Below are positions 45,883-54,154 of a DNA stretch of 64,000 bases, one piece after another. Positions within the stretch are counted from its first letter, which is position 1, and each line of letters opens with the position of its first letter. This stretch comes from Cobetia amphilecti (GTDB lineage Bacteria > Pseudomonadota > Gammaproteobacteria > Pseudomonadales > Halomonadaceae): assembly GCF_020217465.1 (NCBI RefSeq), contig NZ_CP084115.1:372001-436000 (forward strand). Reading direction: 5' to 3'. The position numbers and the translations under genes were made by a program. A model generated the notes under the pieces. It made no database searches. It saw only the letters and a program-made list of their open reading frames with translations, and was not told the origin of the DNA.

Positions 45883-46079
45883 GAGGTGAGCGGATCGACC
45901 GGCGCCAATCCAGCGAAAGTGTGTCGTATGAATGTGCACCACATGTCGCTGATATATTTCTCGAGTGCTTGACTGCCCGTCATGGCGGGGCTGCGAGGTC
46001 AGGCGATCGGCTGCTCGGTGGTCAGTGTCGACCTCAGCTCGTAGAATGGCTCGCAGTGACCCCACGGGGTCTGCCCTTG

Positions 46080-46886
46080 ATGTCGCACTCCGCGACGGCT
46101 CAGCCGCGAGAATCCGGGATGCCCAGCCAGCCTGCCAGCGATGAAGTTCGTAGCGCGCCGCCTCTGTTGGCGGTCGTGGCGCTCGGCTGTGAGCGTGATG
46201 AGCGCTGGCTGTTCGAGGGGCTGGATCTTTCGCTGCATGCGGGAGAGATCCTGCAGGTCGAGGGCCCCAATGGCAGTGGCAAGACGACCCTGCTCAAGAT
46301 TCTGTCCGGTCAGTTCCATGACTACGAGGGCGAGGTGCTGTGGCGCGGCCAGCCCACCTCGCGGGTGCGTGACGACTTTCTGGGTTCACTGCTCTATCTG
46401 GGTCACCAGCCCGGCATCAAGGGCACCCTGACCGCCTTGGAAAACCTTGCCTGGTATCAGGCGCTTGGCGGTCAACCGCAGGCGAAGGTAGAGGCCCGCC
46501 GCGAGCTCGCCTGGGCGGCGCTGGACGCCGTGGGGCTGGCCGGTTTCGAGGATATGCCTGCCCAACAGCTGTCCGCCGGTCAGCAGCGGCGTATCGCATT
46601 GGCGCGGCTGCATCTGACGCCGCGCCGGCTGTGGGTGCTCGATGAGCCCTTCACCGCCATCGATCGTGATGGTGTTCAGGCACTGGAGGCATTGCTGCTG
46701 GCTCACGCCCAGCGTGGGGGCAGCGTGGTGATGACGACTCATCATCGCTTCTCGCAGGCCTCGCGCTTGCGCCGCCTGTGCCTGGGCGCGAAGGAAGGGG
46801 AGAAGGCCGAACAGGGTTCAGAGCAGGGTTCAGAGCAGGGCGTGGGCGGGAAAGACACAGCCTCGACACAAGGCGCCTCGGCATGA
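46080..46886 (+). CDS. ccmA: Heme exporter ATP-binding protein CcmA
   Basis: A 268-residue ABC ATPase, first gene of the cytochrome c maturation operon. Walker A is GPNGSGKTT, the signature LSAGQQRR, and Walker B WVLDEPF followed by the H-loop TTHH. CcmA with CcmB and CcmC drives release of heme-loaded CcmE. The start is uncertain: ATG 46080 or ATG 46119 are both in frame with weak ribosome sites, and the first 30 residues are not conserved. The C-terminal tail contains a short repeat (EQGSEQGSEQG). Its TGA overlaps the ccmB ATG. Confidence 0.94.
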   Translation: MSHSATAQPRESGMPSQPASDEVRSAPPLLAVVALGCERDERWLFEGLDLSLHAGEILQVEGPNGSGKTTLLKILSGQFHDYEGEVLWRGQPTSRVRDDFLGSLLYLGHQPGIKGTLTALENLAWYQALGGQPQAKVEARRELAWAALDAVGLAGFEDMPAQQLSAGQQRRIALARLHLTPRRLWVLDEPFTAIDRDGVQALEALLLAHAQRGGSVVMTTHHRFSQASRLRRLCLGAKEGEKAEQGSEQGSEQGVGGKDTASTQGASA

Positions 46887-47605
46887 ACCATGAGCTGCTG
46901 ACGGCATTGCCCGAGGCCCCGCCCACCAGTTCGCTGGCCGGGGCCTTCAAGGCGACCCTCGCGCGCGACCTGCGTCAGGCGCTGCGCCGACGCAGTGAGC
47001 TGATCAATCCGCTGGTGTTCTTCGCCCTGGTGATCACGCTGTTTCCGTTGGGCATCTCCCCGGACAAGGCGCTGCTGGCGACGCTGGCGCCGGGCCTGCT
47101 GTGGGTGGCGGCATTGCTGGCGACGCTGCTGTCACTGGACGGTCTGTTCCGGCAGGATCTGGAGGACGGCAGCCTCGAGCAACTGTTGCTGACGCCGCAG
47201 CCATTGCCGTTGTTGGTGCTGGCCAAGGTGGCAGGCCACTGGCTGTTGACCGGCCTGCCGCTGGCGCTGATGGCACCCTTGCTGGGCGTTATGCTGGGAC
47301 TGCCGAGCGGCGCCTTTGGCGTGTTGATCGCCTCGCTGGCGCTGGGCAGCATGAGCCTGTCATTGATCGGCGCGATCGGTGCGGCGCTCACGGTGGGGCT
47401 GCGGCGTGGCGGGGTGCTGCTCTCGCTGATCATCCTGCCGCTGTACATTCCGGTGCTGATCTTCGGCGCCGGCGCCGTACAGAGCGCCGTCAACGGCATG
47501 CCCAGTCTGGCCCATCTGGCCATTCTGGGCGCGATGCTGGCGCTGGCCCTGCTGCTGGCACCGCTCGCCATCGCCGCCGGACTCAGGCTGAGCATCAATG
47601 GCTAG
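46883..47605 (+). CDS. ccmB: Heme exporter membrane protein CcmB
   Basis: A 240-residue protein with six hydrophobic segments and the family motifs ATLARDLRQALRRRSELINPLVFF, DLEDGSLEQLLLTP and GALVKAVAGHWLLTGLPL-like sequence. It forms the membrane part of the CcmAB transporter with CcmC and CcmD. The ATG overlaps the ccmA stop by four bases. An 81-base gap follows before ccmC. Confidence 0.95.
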   Translation: MNHELLTALPEAPPTSSLAGAFKATLARDLRQALRRRSELINPLVFFALVITLFPLGISPDKALLATLAPGLLWVAALLATLLSLDGLFRQDLEDGSLEQLLLTPQPLPLLVLAKVAGHWLLTGLPLALMAPLLGVMLGLPSGAFGVLIASLALGSMSLSLIGAIGAALTVGLRRGGVLLSLIILPLYIPVLIFGAGAVQSAVNGMPSLAHLAILGAMLALALLLAPLAIAAGLRLSING

Positions 47606-47686
47606 TCCGATCAAGAACTGCATGACGCTGCCCGAGCATTCTCGGGCATTCGCAAGGCTCTTCATTGCCCCTGACAAGAGGCCCGT

Positions 47687-48538
47687 GTGACCGCCGACTC
47701 CGACTCTCCTCAAGCGCCTGCCCGCAAGGTTCGCCCCCGCAAGGGTGGGCTATGGCCGTGGCTGCATCGCATGGGCGCACCGGCGACCTTCTTCGCGGCC
47801 AGCCAGCGCTGGCTGCCGTGGCTCTGGGCCCTGGCGATCATGGCGCTGGTGGCCGGCAGTGTCTGGGGGCTGGCCTTCGCGCCCGCCGACTATCAGCAGG
47901 GCAACAGCTTCCGCATCATCTATGTGCATGTGCCGGCGGCGATTCTCGCCCAGTCGTGCTTCATGCTGCTGGCGGTGTGTGCGCTCATCTTCCTGGTGTG
48001 GAAGATCAAGCTGGCGGACATGGTCGCCACGGCCGCCGCGCCTGTCGGTGCCCTGATGACGGCGCTGGCACTGTTTTCCGGCTCGGTGTGGGGCATCCCC
48101 ACCTGGGGCACCTGGTGGATCTGGGATGCCCGGCTGACCTCGATGCTGATCCAGCTGTTCCTGTATCTGGGCGTGATCGTGCTGCGTGGCTCCTTCGCCA
48201 GCCGTGACAGCGGTTCGCGCGCGGCCTCGATCCTGGCGCTGGTCGGCATGGTCAACATCCCGATCATCAAGTATTCGGTGGACTGGTGGAGCACACTGCA
48301 TCAACCGGCCACCTTCACGCTCAGCGAAGCGCCGCCGATGCCGGCCAGCATGTGGATTCCCTTGCTGATGATGGTGATCGGCTTCTACGCCCTGTTCGGC
48401 GCGCTGGTGCTGATGCGCACGCGGGTCGAGGTGCTGAGACGCGAGAGTCGCAAGCAGTGGGTGCGTGATCTGCTGAGTCCGTCTTCGCGTGCGCGCCCCG
48501 ACGCTGCGGTGGTCGCGACAGAAGGGGACAAGTCATGA
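47687..48538 (+). CDS. ccmC: Heme-handling protein CcmC
   Basis: A 283-residue six-helix membrane protein. The heme-binding tryptophan-rich motif is WGTWWIWDARLT, and the flanking periplasmic His residues are in IYVHVPAA and WWSTLHQPATF. CcmC loads heme onto CcmE. The start is GTG at 47687 with AAGAGG upstream. The C-terminal tail overlaps ccmD by four bases (ATGA). Confidence 0.95.
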   Translation: MTADSDSPQAPARKVRPRKGGLWPWLHRMGAPATFFAASQRWLPWLWALAIMALVAGSVWGLAFAPADYQQGNSFRIIYVHVPAAILAQSCFMLLAVCALIFLVWKIKLADMVATAAAPVGALMTALALFSGSVWGIPTWGTWWIWDARLTSMLIQLFLYLGVIVLRGSFASRDSGSRAASILALVGMVNIPIIKYSVDWWSTLHQPATFTLSEAPPMPASMWIPLLMMVIGFYALFGALVLMRTRVEVLRRESRKQWVRDLLSPSSRARPDAAVVATEGDKS

Positions 48539-48801
48539 ACCTGCCGGGCATCGCTTTCTCGAGTGTCAGCGAGTTCTTCGCCATGGGCGGCCATGCGCTG
48601 TATGTGTGGTCGGCCTGGGGGCTGACGGCGGCGTGTCTGGTGGGGCTGGTGATCGCCACGCGGCTGTCGCGTCGCGCGCTGGAGGCGGATATCCGTCGCC
48701 GGCTGCGCCGTGACGCTTCTCGTCATTCTTCGCACCCTGCTTCACACCGCGCTTCGCATCGTTCGTCACATCAGGCTTCGCGCCACAGCTCTCGTGATTG
48801 A
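48535..48801 (+). CDS. ccmD: CcmD with unusual His/Ser-rich tail
   Basis: An 88-residue protein. The first 60 residues are an ordinary CcmD: SEFFAMGGHALYVWSAWGLT leads into one membrane helix and a basic stretch (RLSRRALEADIRRRLRRD). CcmD tethers CcmE release to CcmABC. The last 27 residues are unusual, a repeat of Ser, His, Arg and Ala with seven histidines (48720-48798). Family members usually end soon after the basic stretch. The tail could bind metal or heme, or be a neutral low-complexity extension; that is inference. Confidence 0.93.
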   Translation: MNLPGIAFSSVSEFFAMGGHALYVWSAWGLTAACLVGLVIATRLSRRALEADIRRRLRRDASRHSSHPASHRASHRSSHQASRHSSRD

Positions 48802-48882
48802 ATCTGTTTTCTCCCTCCCGCGGCGGTTGTCCCGCCGGCCGCGAGAGGCTTGACCGTCCCTTGCCCTGATCGAGCCCTGACC

Positions 48883-49389
48883 ATGACTCCCAAACGCAAG
48901 CAGCGCCTGTATATCGTCACGGCCATCGTGCTGCTGGCCGCCCTCGCGGTGGGCCTGACCCTCTATGCCCTGCGCGCCAACATCAACGCCTTCTATACCC
49001 CGACGCAGATCGCCACCGGCGAAGCGCCCCAGGGGCGGCAGATCCGTGCGGGCGGCATGGTGCGTGATGGCAGTGTCAGGCGCGACAACGAGACGCTGGA
49101 TGCCATCTTCACCGTCACGGATTTCGATCATGACGTGACGGTGCATTATCAGGGCATCCTGCCGGACCTGTTCCGTGAAGGGCAGGGCGTGGTGGTGATG
49201 GGCACCTTCGATGGTGAGCATCTCGAGGCCAGCGAGGTGCTGGCCAAGCATGACGAGAAGTACATGCCGCCGGAGGTGTCGGAGGCGCTGAAGGCCTCCG
49301 GGCGTGATGTGTCTGGTAACAGGACGGGCAACCTGACCAGCGACAGCAGCGCAGCCAAGGCCGCGCTCGATCCGCAGGAGACCCCGTGA
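48883..49389 (+). CDS. ccmE: Periplasmic heme chaperone CcmE
   Basis: A 168-residue membrane-anchored OB-fold protein. The N-terminus [20 protein letters not shown] is the anchor, and the heme-attachment His lies in [24 protein letters not shown] and [18 protein letters not shown] are conserved. It passes covalently bound heme to CcmF. The tail after 130 is disordered. ATG 48883 is preferred over an ATG eleven codons upstream; the ribosome site is weak. Its TGA overlaps the ccmF ATG by one base. Confidence 0.95.
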   Translation: MTPKRKQRLYIVTAIVLLAALAVGLTLYALRANINAFYTPTQIATGEAPQGRQIRAGGMVRDGSVRRDNETLDAIFTVTDFDHDVTVHYQGILPDLFREGQGVVVMGTFDGEHLEASEVLAKHDEKYMPPEVSEALKASGRDVSGNRTGNLTSDSSAAKAALDPQETP

Positions 49390-51389
49390 TGGTGACGCAA
49401 CTGTTGCCGGAAATCGGCCACTTCGCGCTGATTCTGGGCGCCTGTCTGGCCTGTGTGCAGGCGGTCGTACCGCTGGCGGGGGCCAGTACGCGCCGTCCGC
49501 TGTGGATGAGCTTCGCCCAGCCGATGGCCTGGGGGCAGTTCCTGTTCGTGCTGATCGCCTATGCCTGCCTGACCGCAAGCTTCCTGCTGGATGATTTCAG
49601 CGTCGCCTACATCGCCAACAACTCCAACAGCCAGCTGCCGTGGTACTTCAAGTTCAGCGCCGTGTGGGGCAGCCACGAGGGCTCGGTGCTGCTGTGGAGC
49701 CTGATACTGGCCGGCTGGGGCTTTGCCGTCTCGCTGGGCGCGCGCCATCTGCCGCGCGACATGCTGGCACGGGTGCTGGGCATCATGGGGCTGATCTCCA
49801 CCGGCTTCATGGCCTTCGTGCTGCTGACCTCCAATCCCTTCGCGCGCCTGCTGCCGGACATGCCGGCTGACGGCGCGGACCTCAATCCGCTGCTGCAGGA
49901 CATCGGGCTGATCATCCATCCGCCGATGCTCTACATGGGCTACGTGGGCTTCTCGGTGGCGTTCGCGTTCGCGATGGCGGCACTGATGGGCGGGCGTCTC
50001 GATGCGGCCTGGGCACGCTGGGCGCGCCCCTGGACCAACATCGCCTGGGCCTTCCTTACCGTCGGCATCGCGCTGGGCAGCTGGTGGGCCTACTACGAGC
50101 TCGGCTGGGGCGGCTGGTGGTTCTGGGACCCGGTCGAGAACGCCTCCTTGATGCCGTGGCTGGCCGGTACCGCCCTGATCCACTCGCTGGCGGTCACCGA
50201 GAAGCGCGGCGCCTTCAAGAGCTGGACGGTACTGCTGTCGATCTTCGCCTTCTCGCTGTCACTGCTGGGCACCTTCCTGGTGCGCTCCGGCGTGCTGACC
50301 TCGGTGCACGCCTTCGCCAGTGACCCCGATCGCGGGCTGTTCATTCTGGTACTGCTCGGCATCACCGTCGGTGGTTCGCTGCTGCTGTTCGCGCTGCGTG
50401 CACCGCGTGTGCGTTCGACGCTGGGCTTTCACTGGCTGTCGCGGGATGCCTTCCTGCTGGTCAACAATCTCGTGCTGCTGGTGATGATGGTCACCGTGCT
50501 GCTGGGCACCCTCTATCCGCTGGTGCTGGATTCGCTGGGGCTGGGCAAGATCTCGGTGGGCCCGCCGTACTTCAATGCGCTGTTCGTGCCGCTGACCACG
50601 CTGCTGTGCGCCTTCATGGGCCTCGGGCCGGCCTCGCGCTGGAAGCAGATGCCGGGGCGCGAGCTTACGCGTCGTCTGGCGCTGGCCGGCAGCGCGGCAC
50701 TCGTCATCGGCGGCCTGCTGCCGCTGACGCTGGATATCGAGTGGAGCTTCTCGGTGGCGCTCGGGCTGATCATCGCGCTGTGGGTGGTGCTGCCTCTGCT
50801 GCGCGACCTGTGGGACAAGAGTGCCTCGAAGGCGGGGCGCTGGGCGGGGCTCAAGCGCCTCACGCCCAGCTACTGGGGCATGCAGCTGGCGCATCTTGGG
50901 CTGGCGGTGACCATCGTCGGCGTGACGCTGGTCTCCAATACCGAGGTCGCCGAGAACGTGCGCATGGTGCAGGGCAAGGAAGTCAGCGTGGGCGGCTATC
51001 AGTTCCGCATGACCGAACTTGGTGAATATCGCGGCCCCAACTACCTGTCGGACCGCGCCACGGTGGAAGTCAGCCGTGATGGCAAGGCGGTGACGACACT
51101 GCATCCCGAGAAGCGTCTGTTCCTGGCCAGCGGCATGCCGATGACCGAGACCGCGCTCGATGCCGGCTTCACCCGTGACCTCTACGTCGCCATGGGTGAG
51201 AAGCTGGATGACGACAGCTGGGCGGTACGCATCCAGGTCAAACCCTTCGTGCGCTGGCTGTGGCTGGGCGCCCTGCTGATGGGGGCGGGCGGCGTGATCG
51301 CCGTGCTGGATCGCCGTTATCGCCGCCGTGTCGAGGCCAGCACGGCGTCTGACACCCGCTCCCTCGCCACGCAGGAGGCTCGCCCATGA
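49389..51389 (+). CDS. ccmF: Cytochrome c heme lyase subunit CcmF
   Basis: A 666-residue polytopic protein with about 15 membrane segments. The WWD heme motif is WGGWWFWDPVENASLMPW, and conserved His residues occur in GSHEGSVLLWSL, IIHPPMLYMGY, TALIHSLAVTEKRGAFKSW and SVHAFASDPDRG. It ligates heme from CcmE to apocytochromes with CcmH and CcmI. A GTG three bases upstream is an alternative start. It overlaps ccmG by four bases. Confidence 0.96.
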   Translation: MVTQLLPEIGHFALILGACLACVQAVVPLAGASTRRPLWMSFAQPMAWGQFLFVLIAYACLTASFLLDDFSVAYIANNSNSQLPWYFKFSAVWGSHEGSVLLWSLILAGWGFAVSLGARHLPRDMLARVLGIMGLISTGFMAFVLLTSNPFARLLPDMPADGADLNPLLQDIGLIIHPPMLYMGYVGFSVAFAFAMAALMGGRLDAAWARWARPWTNIAWAFLTVGIALGSWWAYYELGWGGWWFWDPVENASLMPWLAGTALIHSLAVTEKRGAFKSWTVLLSIFAFSLSLLGTFLVRSGVLTSVHAFASDPDRGLFILVLLGITVGGSLLLFALRAPRVRSTLGFHWLSRDAFLLVNNLVLLVMMVTVLLGTLYPLVLDSLGLGKISVGPPYFNALFVPLTTLLCAFMGLGPASRWKQMPGRELTRRLALAGSAALVIGGLLPLTLDIEWSFSVALGLIIALWVVLPLLRDLWDKSASKAGRWAGLKRLTPSYWGMQLAHLGLAVTIVGVTLVSNTEVAENVRMVQGKEVSVGGYQFRMTELGEYRGPNYLSDRATVEVSRDGKAVTTLHPEKRLFLASGMPMTETALDAGFTRDLYVAMGEKLDDDSWAVRIQVKPFVRWLWLGALLMGAGGVIAVLDRRYRRRVEASTASDTRSLATQEARP

Positions 51390-51964
51390 ATGTTCGTCGT
51401 CTGGTGCTGTTCGTGCCGCTGGTGGTCGTGGTGGGGCTGGGTGCCTTCCTCTACCAGCGCCTCGATGATGACCCCTATGCACGGGACTCCGCGCTGCTGT
51501 CGCGGCCCTTCCCCGAATTCTCGCTCAGCACCTTGAGTGATCCGCAGTCGCGCCTCGATGCCTCGCTGCTCAAGGGGCAGGTCAGCCTCGTCAACGTCTG
51601 GGGCGAGTGGTGCCCGACCTGCAAGCACGAGATGCCGCAGCTGCTGGATCTCGCCAGCCGCGGCGTGCATATGGTCGGCGTCGACTACAAGGACACCCGC
51701 GCCAAGGGCCGTCAGTTCCTGGAGGAATTCGGCAACCCGTTCAGCGTCAATCTGTTCGATCCCGACGGCACGCTGGGCTTTGATCTCGGCGTCTATGGGG
51801 CACCGGAAACCTTCCTGGTCGATGCCGAGGGCGTGATCCGCTATCACCACACCGGCTACATCCGGCCCGAAGATGTCCGCGACGTCATCCTGCCGACGCT
51901 GGAGCGCATCGCGGAGCCCGCGACTAACGCCGCCAGCACGCCCGATGAGGAGGCCAGCTCATGA
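51386..51964 (+). CDS. ccmG: Thiol:disulfide interchange protein CcmG (DsbE)
   Basis: A 192-residue periplasmic thioredoxin-like protein with an N-terminal membrane anchor (residues 5-23). The active site is WGEWCPTCKHEMP and the cis-Pro loop VYGAPETFLVD, as in CcmG. It keeps apocytochrome CxxCH thiols reduced for heme attachment, receiving electrons from DsbD/CcdA. The C-terminal tail is acidic. The ATG overlaps ccmF and its TGA overlaps ccmH, both by four bases. Confidence 0.96.
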   Translation: MNVRRLVLFVPLVVVVGLGAFLYQRLDDDPYARDSALLSRPFPEFSLSTLSDPQSRLDASLLKGQVSLVNVWGEWCPTCKHEMPQLLDLASRGVHMVGVDYKDTRAKGRQFLEEFGNPFSVNLFDPDGTLGFDLGVYGAPETFLVDAEGVIRYHHTGYIRPEDVRDVILPTLERIAEPATNAASTPDEEASS

Positions 51965-52524
51965 AATCCGTGCTCAGGAGTTTCGCCATCCCGCTGGTGC
52001 AGGCGCTGGTGGTGCTGATGTTTCTTGCCTGGCTGTCAGCCGGCAAGGCGCAGGCCGCCATCGAGATGCATCAGTTCGACAATCCGGTGCTGCAGAAGCG
52101 CTACGACAGCCTGACCGCCGCGCTGCGCTGCCCCAAGTGTCAGAACCAGGCGATCGGTGACTCGGACTCCCCCATCGCCGGTGACATGCGCCAGAACGTG
52201 GCGGACCTGCTCAAGGACGGCCGCAGTGACAGCGACATCCAGAATTTCATGGTCGCGCGCTTCGGCGAGTACGTGCTCTACAACCCGCGCCTCGATGGGC
52301 GCACCTGGCTGCTGTGGGGCGGTCCCGCTGTCCTGATTCTGCTCGGCTTGCTGGTCGTGACGCTGATCGTGCGCGCCCGGCGACGTGCGCGTGTGCGTGC
52401 GCTGGATGATGATGAGCAGGCGCGCCTGTCGGCACTGCTTGCTACGCACCGCCAGTCCATTGATGAGCAGCCTGGTGATGAGCAGCCCGGCGCTGGGCAA
52501 CACACTGCCAAGGAGCGCTCATGA
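51961..52524 (+). CDS. ccmH: Cytochrome c maturation protein CcmH
   Basis: A 187-residue protein with a signal sequence ending near GKAQA, the redox motif LRCPKCQNQAIGDSD and SPIAGDMRQNVADLL, then FMVARFGEYVLYNPR before a membrane helix (about 119-140). It is the short (CcmL-like) form, with the TPR part encoded separately by the next gene. The tail is acidic and Gln rich. It overlaps ccmG and ccmI by four bases each. Confidence 0.95.
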   Translation: MKSVLRSFAIPLVQALVVLMFLAWLSAGKAQAAIEMHQFDNPVLQKRYDSLTAALRCPKCQNQAIGDSDSPIAGDMRQNVADLLKDGRSDSDIQNFMVARFGEYVLYNPRLDGRTWLLWGGPAVLILLGLLVVTLIVRARRRARVRALDDDEQARLSALLATHRQSIDEQPGDEQPGAGQHTAKERS

Positions 52525-53873
52525 TCCTGTTATGGCTGGCGATTGCCGTGCTGTTGATTCCCGCCGGCTGGCTGCTGTTGCTGCCGTTGCGGCGGGCGCG
52601 TCGCGTGCATGCCGATCAGCAGGCGTTCGAGGACTACGACAGCCTCGGCGCCGAGAACGTGCGTGTCTATCGGCGTCGACTGGCCTCACTGGAGCGCGGC
52701 CATGCGCGTGGCGAGCTGGATGACACGGCGCTGGCGGAAGGGCGGGTCGAGCTGGAACGCAGCCTGCTGGAAGACGCCGAATCCCTCAAGCGCTCTCCGC
52801 TCAAGGCGGCCAGCAGTGGCCGTGTGCTGGTGCCCGTGTTGCTGGTGGCGATGGTGGCGGGCTCGCTCTACTGGTATCAGCGCGAAGGCGCGAGCGGGGA
52901 CCTGGCGCTGGCGCAGGCGATTGCCGCCACGCCGATCCACGATGCTGCCAGCTTCGAGGCGCGCATCGCCCGGCTGCGCGCCGAGGCCGAGGCCCAGCCC
53001 GACAACGCCAAGGTGTGGATGGCGCTGTTCCCGCTCTACCGCGATGCCGGACGTCTCGATGAGGCCATGCAGTCGCTCGAGGCGTTGATCACGCTCGAAG
53101 GCCGCGTGCCTGCGCTGATCGCGCAGCTGGCGCAGCTCAAGTTCTTCGCGGCCCAGCGCACCCTGACCGATGAGGTCCAGGCGCTGGTCGATGAAGTGCT
53201 GGCGGCCGATCCGCGTCAGCCGACGGTACTCGGCCTGCTCGGGATCGAGGCCTTCGATCATGCCCGCTATCCCGAGGCGATCGATTACTGGCGCAAGGCG
53301 ATTGCCGGCTTCGAGAATCCCGATGCCGCCAAGGCGCTGCGCGAAGGTATCAAGGCCGCGCGCCAGCGCATGGCCAGCGCCGGTGATGTCGATACCTCGG
53401 TCGCCCTGGCCAACTCGGTCGCGCCAGAGCAAGGCTCGGCGGCTGATCAGGACAGCAAGGAGGGCGCCGCACGTCTGACGCTCAAGGTGTCACTGGACCC
53501 GGCGCTCGAGGCGCAGTTGGCGGCGATGCCGGTCAGTGCCGAAGCGGCGACCCTGTACATCGTGGCGCGTGATGGCGAAGGCAAGCTGCCGCCGCTGGCA
53601 GTGGTGCGCACCACCGCGGACAAGCTGCCGCTGACGCTCACTCTGTCGGACGACAACGCCATGGCCCCGATGGCGCGGCTCTCGATGGCCGAGCGCGTCA
53701 CGCTCGTGGCGCGTATCTCCGCTTCCGGGCAGCCGACGGCCCAGCCGGGGGATCTCGAAGGCAAGCTCGAGAATGTCATCGTCACGCGCAGTGCCGATGC
53801 CGATGACGAGAAGGGCACTGATGCGACACAGGCGCCGCTGGCACTGCGCATCGATCACCGCGTCACTCAGTAA
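52521..53873 (+). CDS. ccmI: Cytochrome c maturation protein CcmI
   Basis: A 450-residue apocytochrome chaperone. The N-terminal helix (residues 2-21) and a second one near 97-113 (RVLVPVLLVAMVAGSLYWYQ) anchor it, with the CcmI cytoplasmic segment between (VYRRRLASLERGHARGELDD). TPR-like repeats cover about 150-290 (KVWMALFPLYRDAGRLDEAM and VLGLLGIEAFDHARYPEAID). The C-terminal domain from about 310 ends the protein and is typical of the CcmI/CycH family. It is the last gene of the operon; no clear terminator follows. Confidence 0.94.
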   Translation: MILLWLAIAVLLIPAGWLLLLPLRRARRVHADQQAFEDYDSLGAENVRVYRRRLASLERGHARGELDDTALAEGRVELERSLLEDAESLKRSPLKAASSGRVLVPVLLVAMVAGSLYWYQREGASGDLALAQAIAATPIHDAASFEARIARLRAEAEAQPDNAKVWMALFPLYRDAGRLDEAMQSLEALITLEGRVPALIAQLAQLKFFAAQRTLTDEVQALVDEVLAADPRQPTVLGLLGIEAFDHARYPEAIDYWRKAIAGFENPDAAKALREGIKAARQRMASAGDVDTSVALANSVAPEQGSAADQDSKEGAARLTLKVSLDPALEAQLAAMPVSAEAATLYIVARDGEGKLPPLAVVRTTADKLPLTLTLSDDNAMAPMARLSMAERVTLVARISASGQPTAQPGDLEGKLENVIVTRSADADDEKGTDATQAPLALRIDHRVTQ

Positions 53874-54154
53874 GCTGCGATTGGCCTTATATCCCGCGCG
53901 ATGACGGCTTCGTTTGTCATTGCGCCGGTTGGGGCCATCGCCGCTTTTGGGTAGACTGCGCGCTGGTTTTTCGAAAATACCCTCGATGACCGGCTGTCTC
54001 GTCGTAAGGACATGTTTACCTTGCGGCGGTGCGGGCTCTTCTCGAAAGGTCTGCGACGCCGCGGTATTTCAGGTTTTCCTGCGTCAGAGCTTCTTTCTCC
54101 AGAACTTATTTCTTCAGACCTTCTTTCTCCAGACTCAAGGACGCGCCAGGCGCA

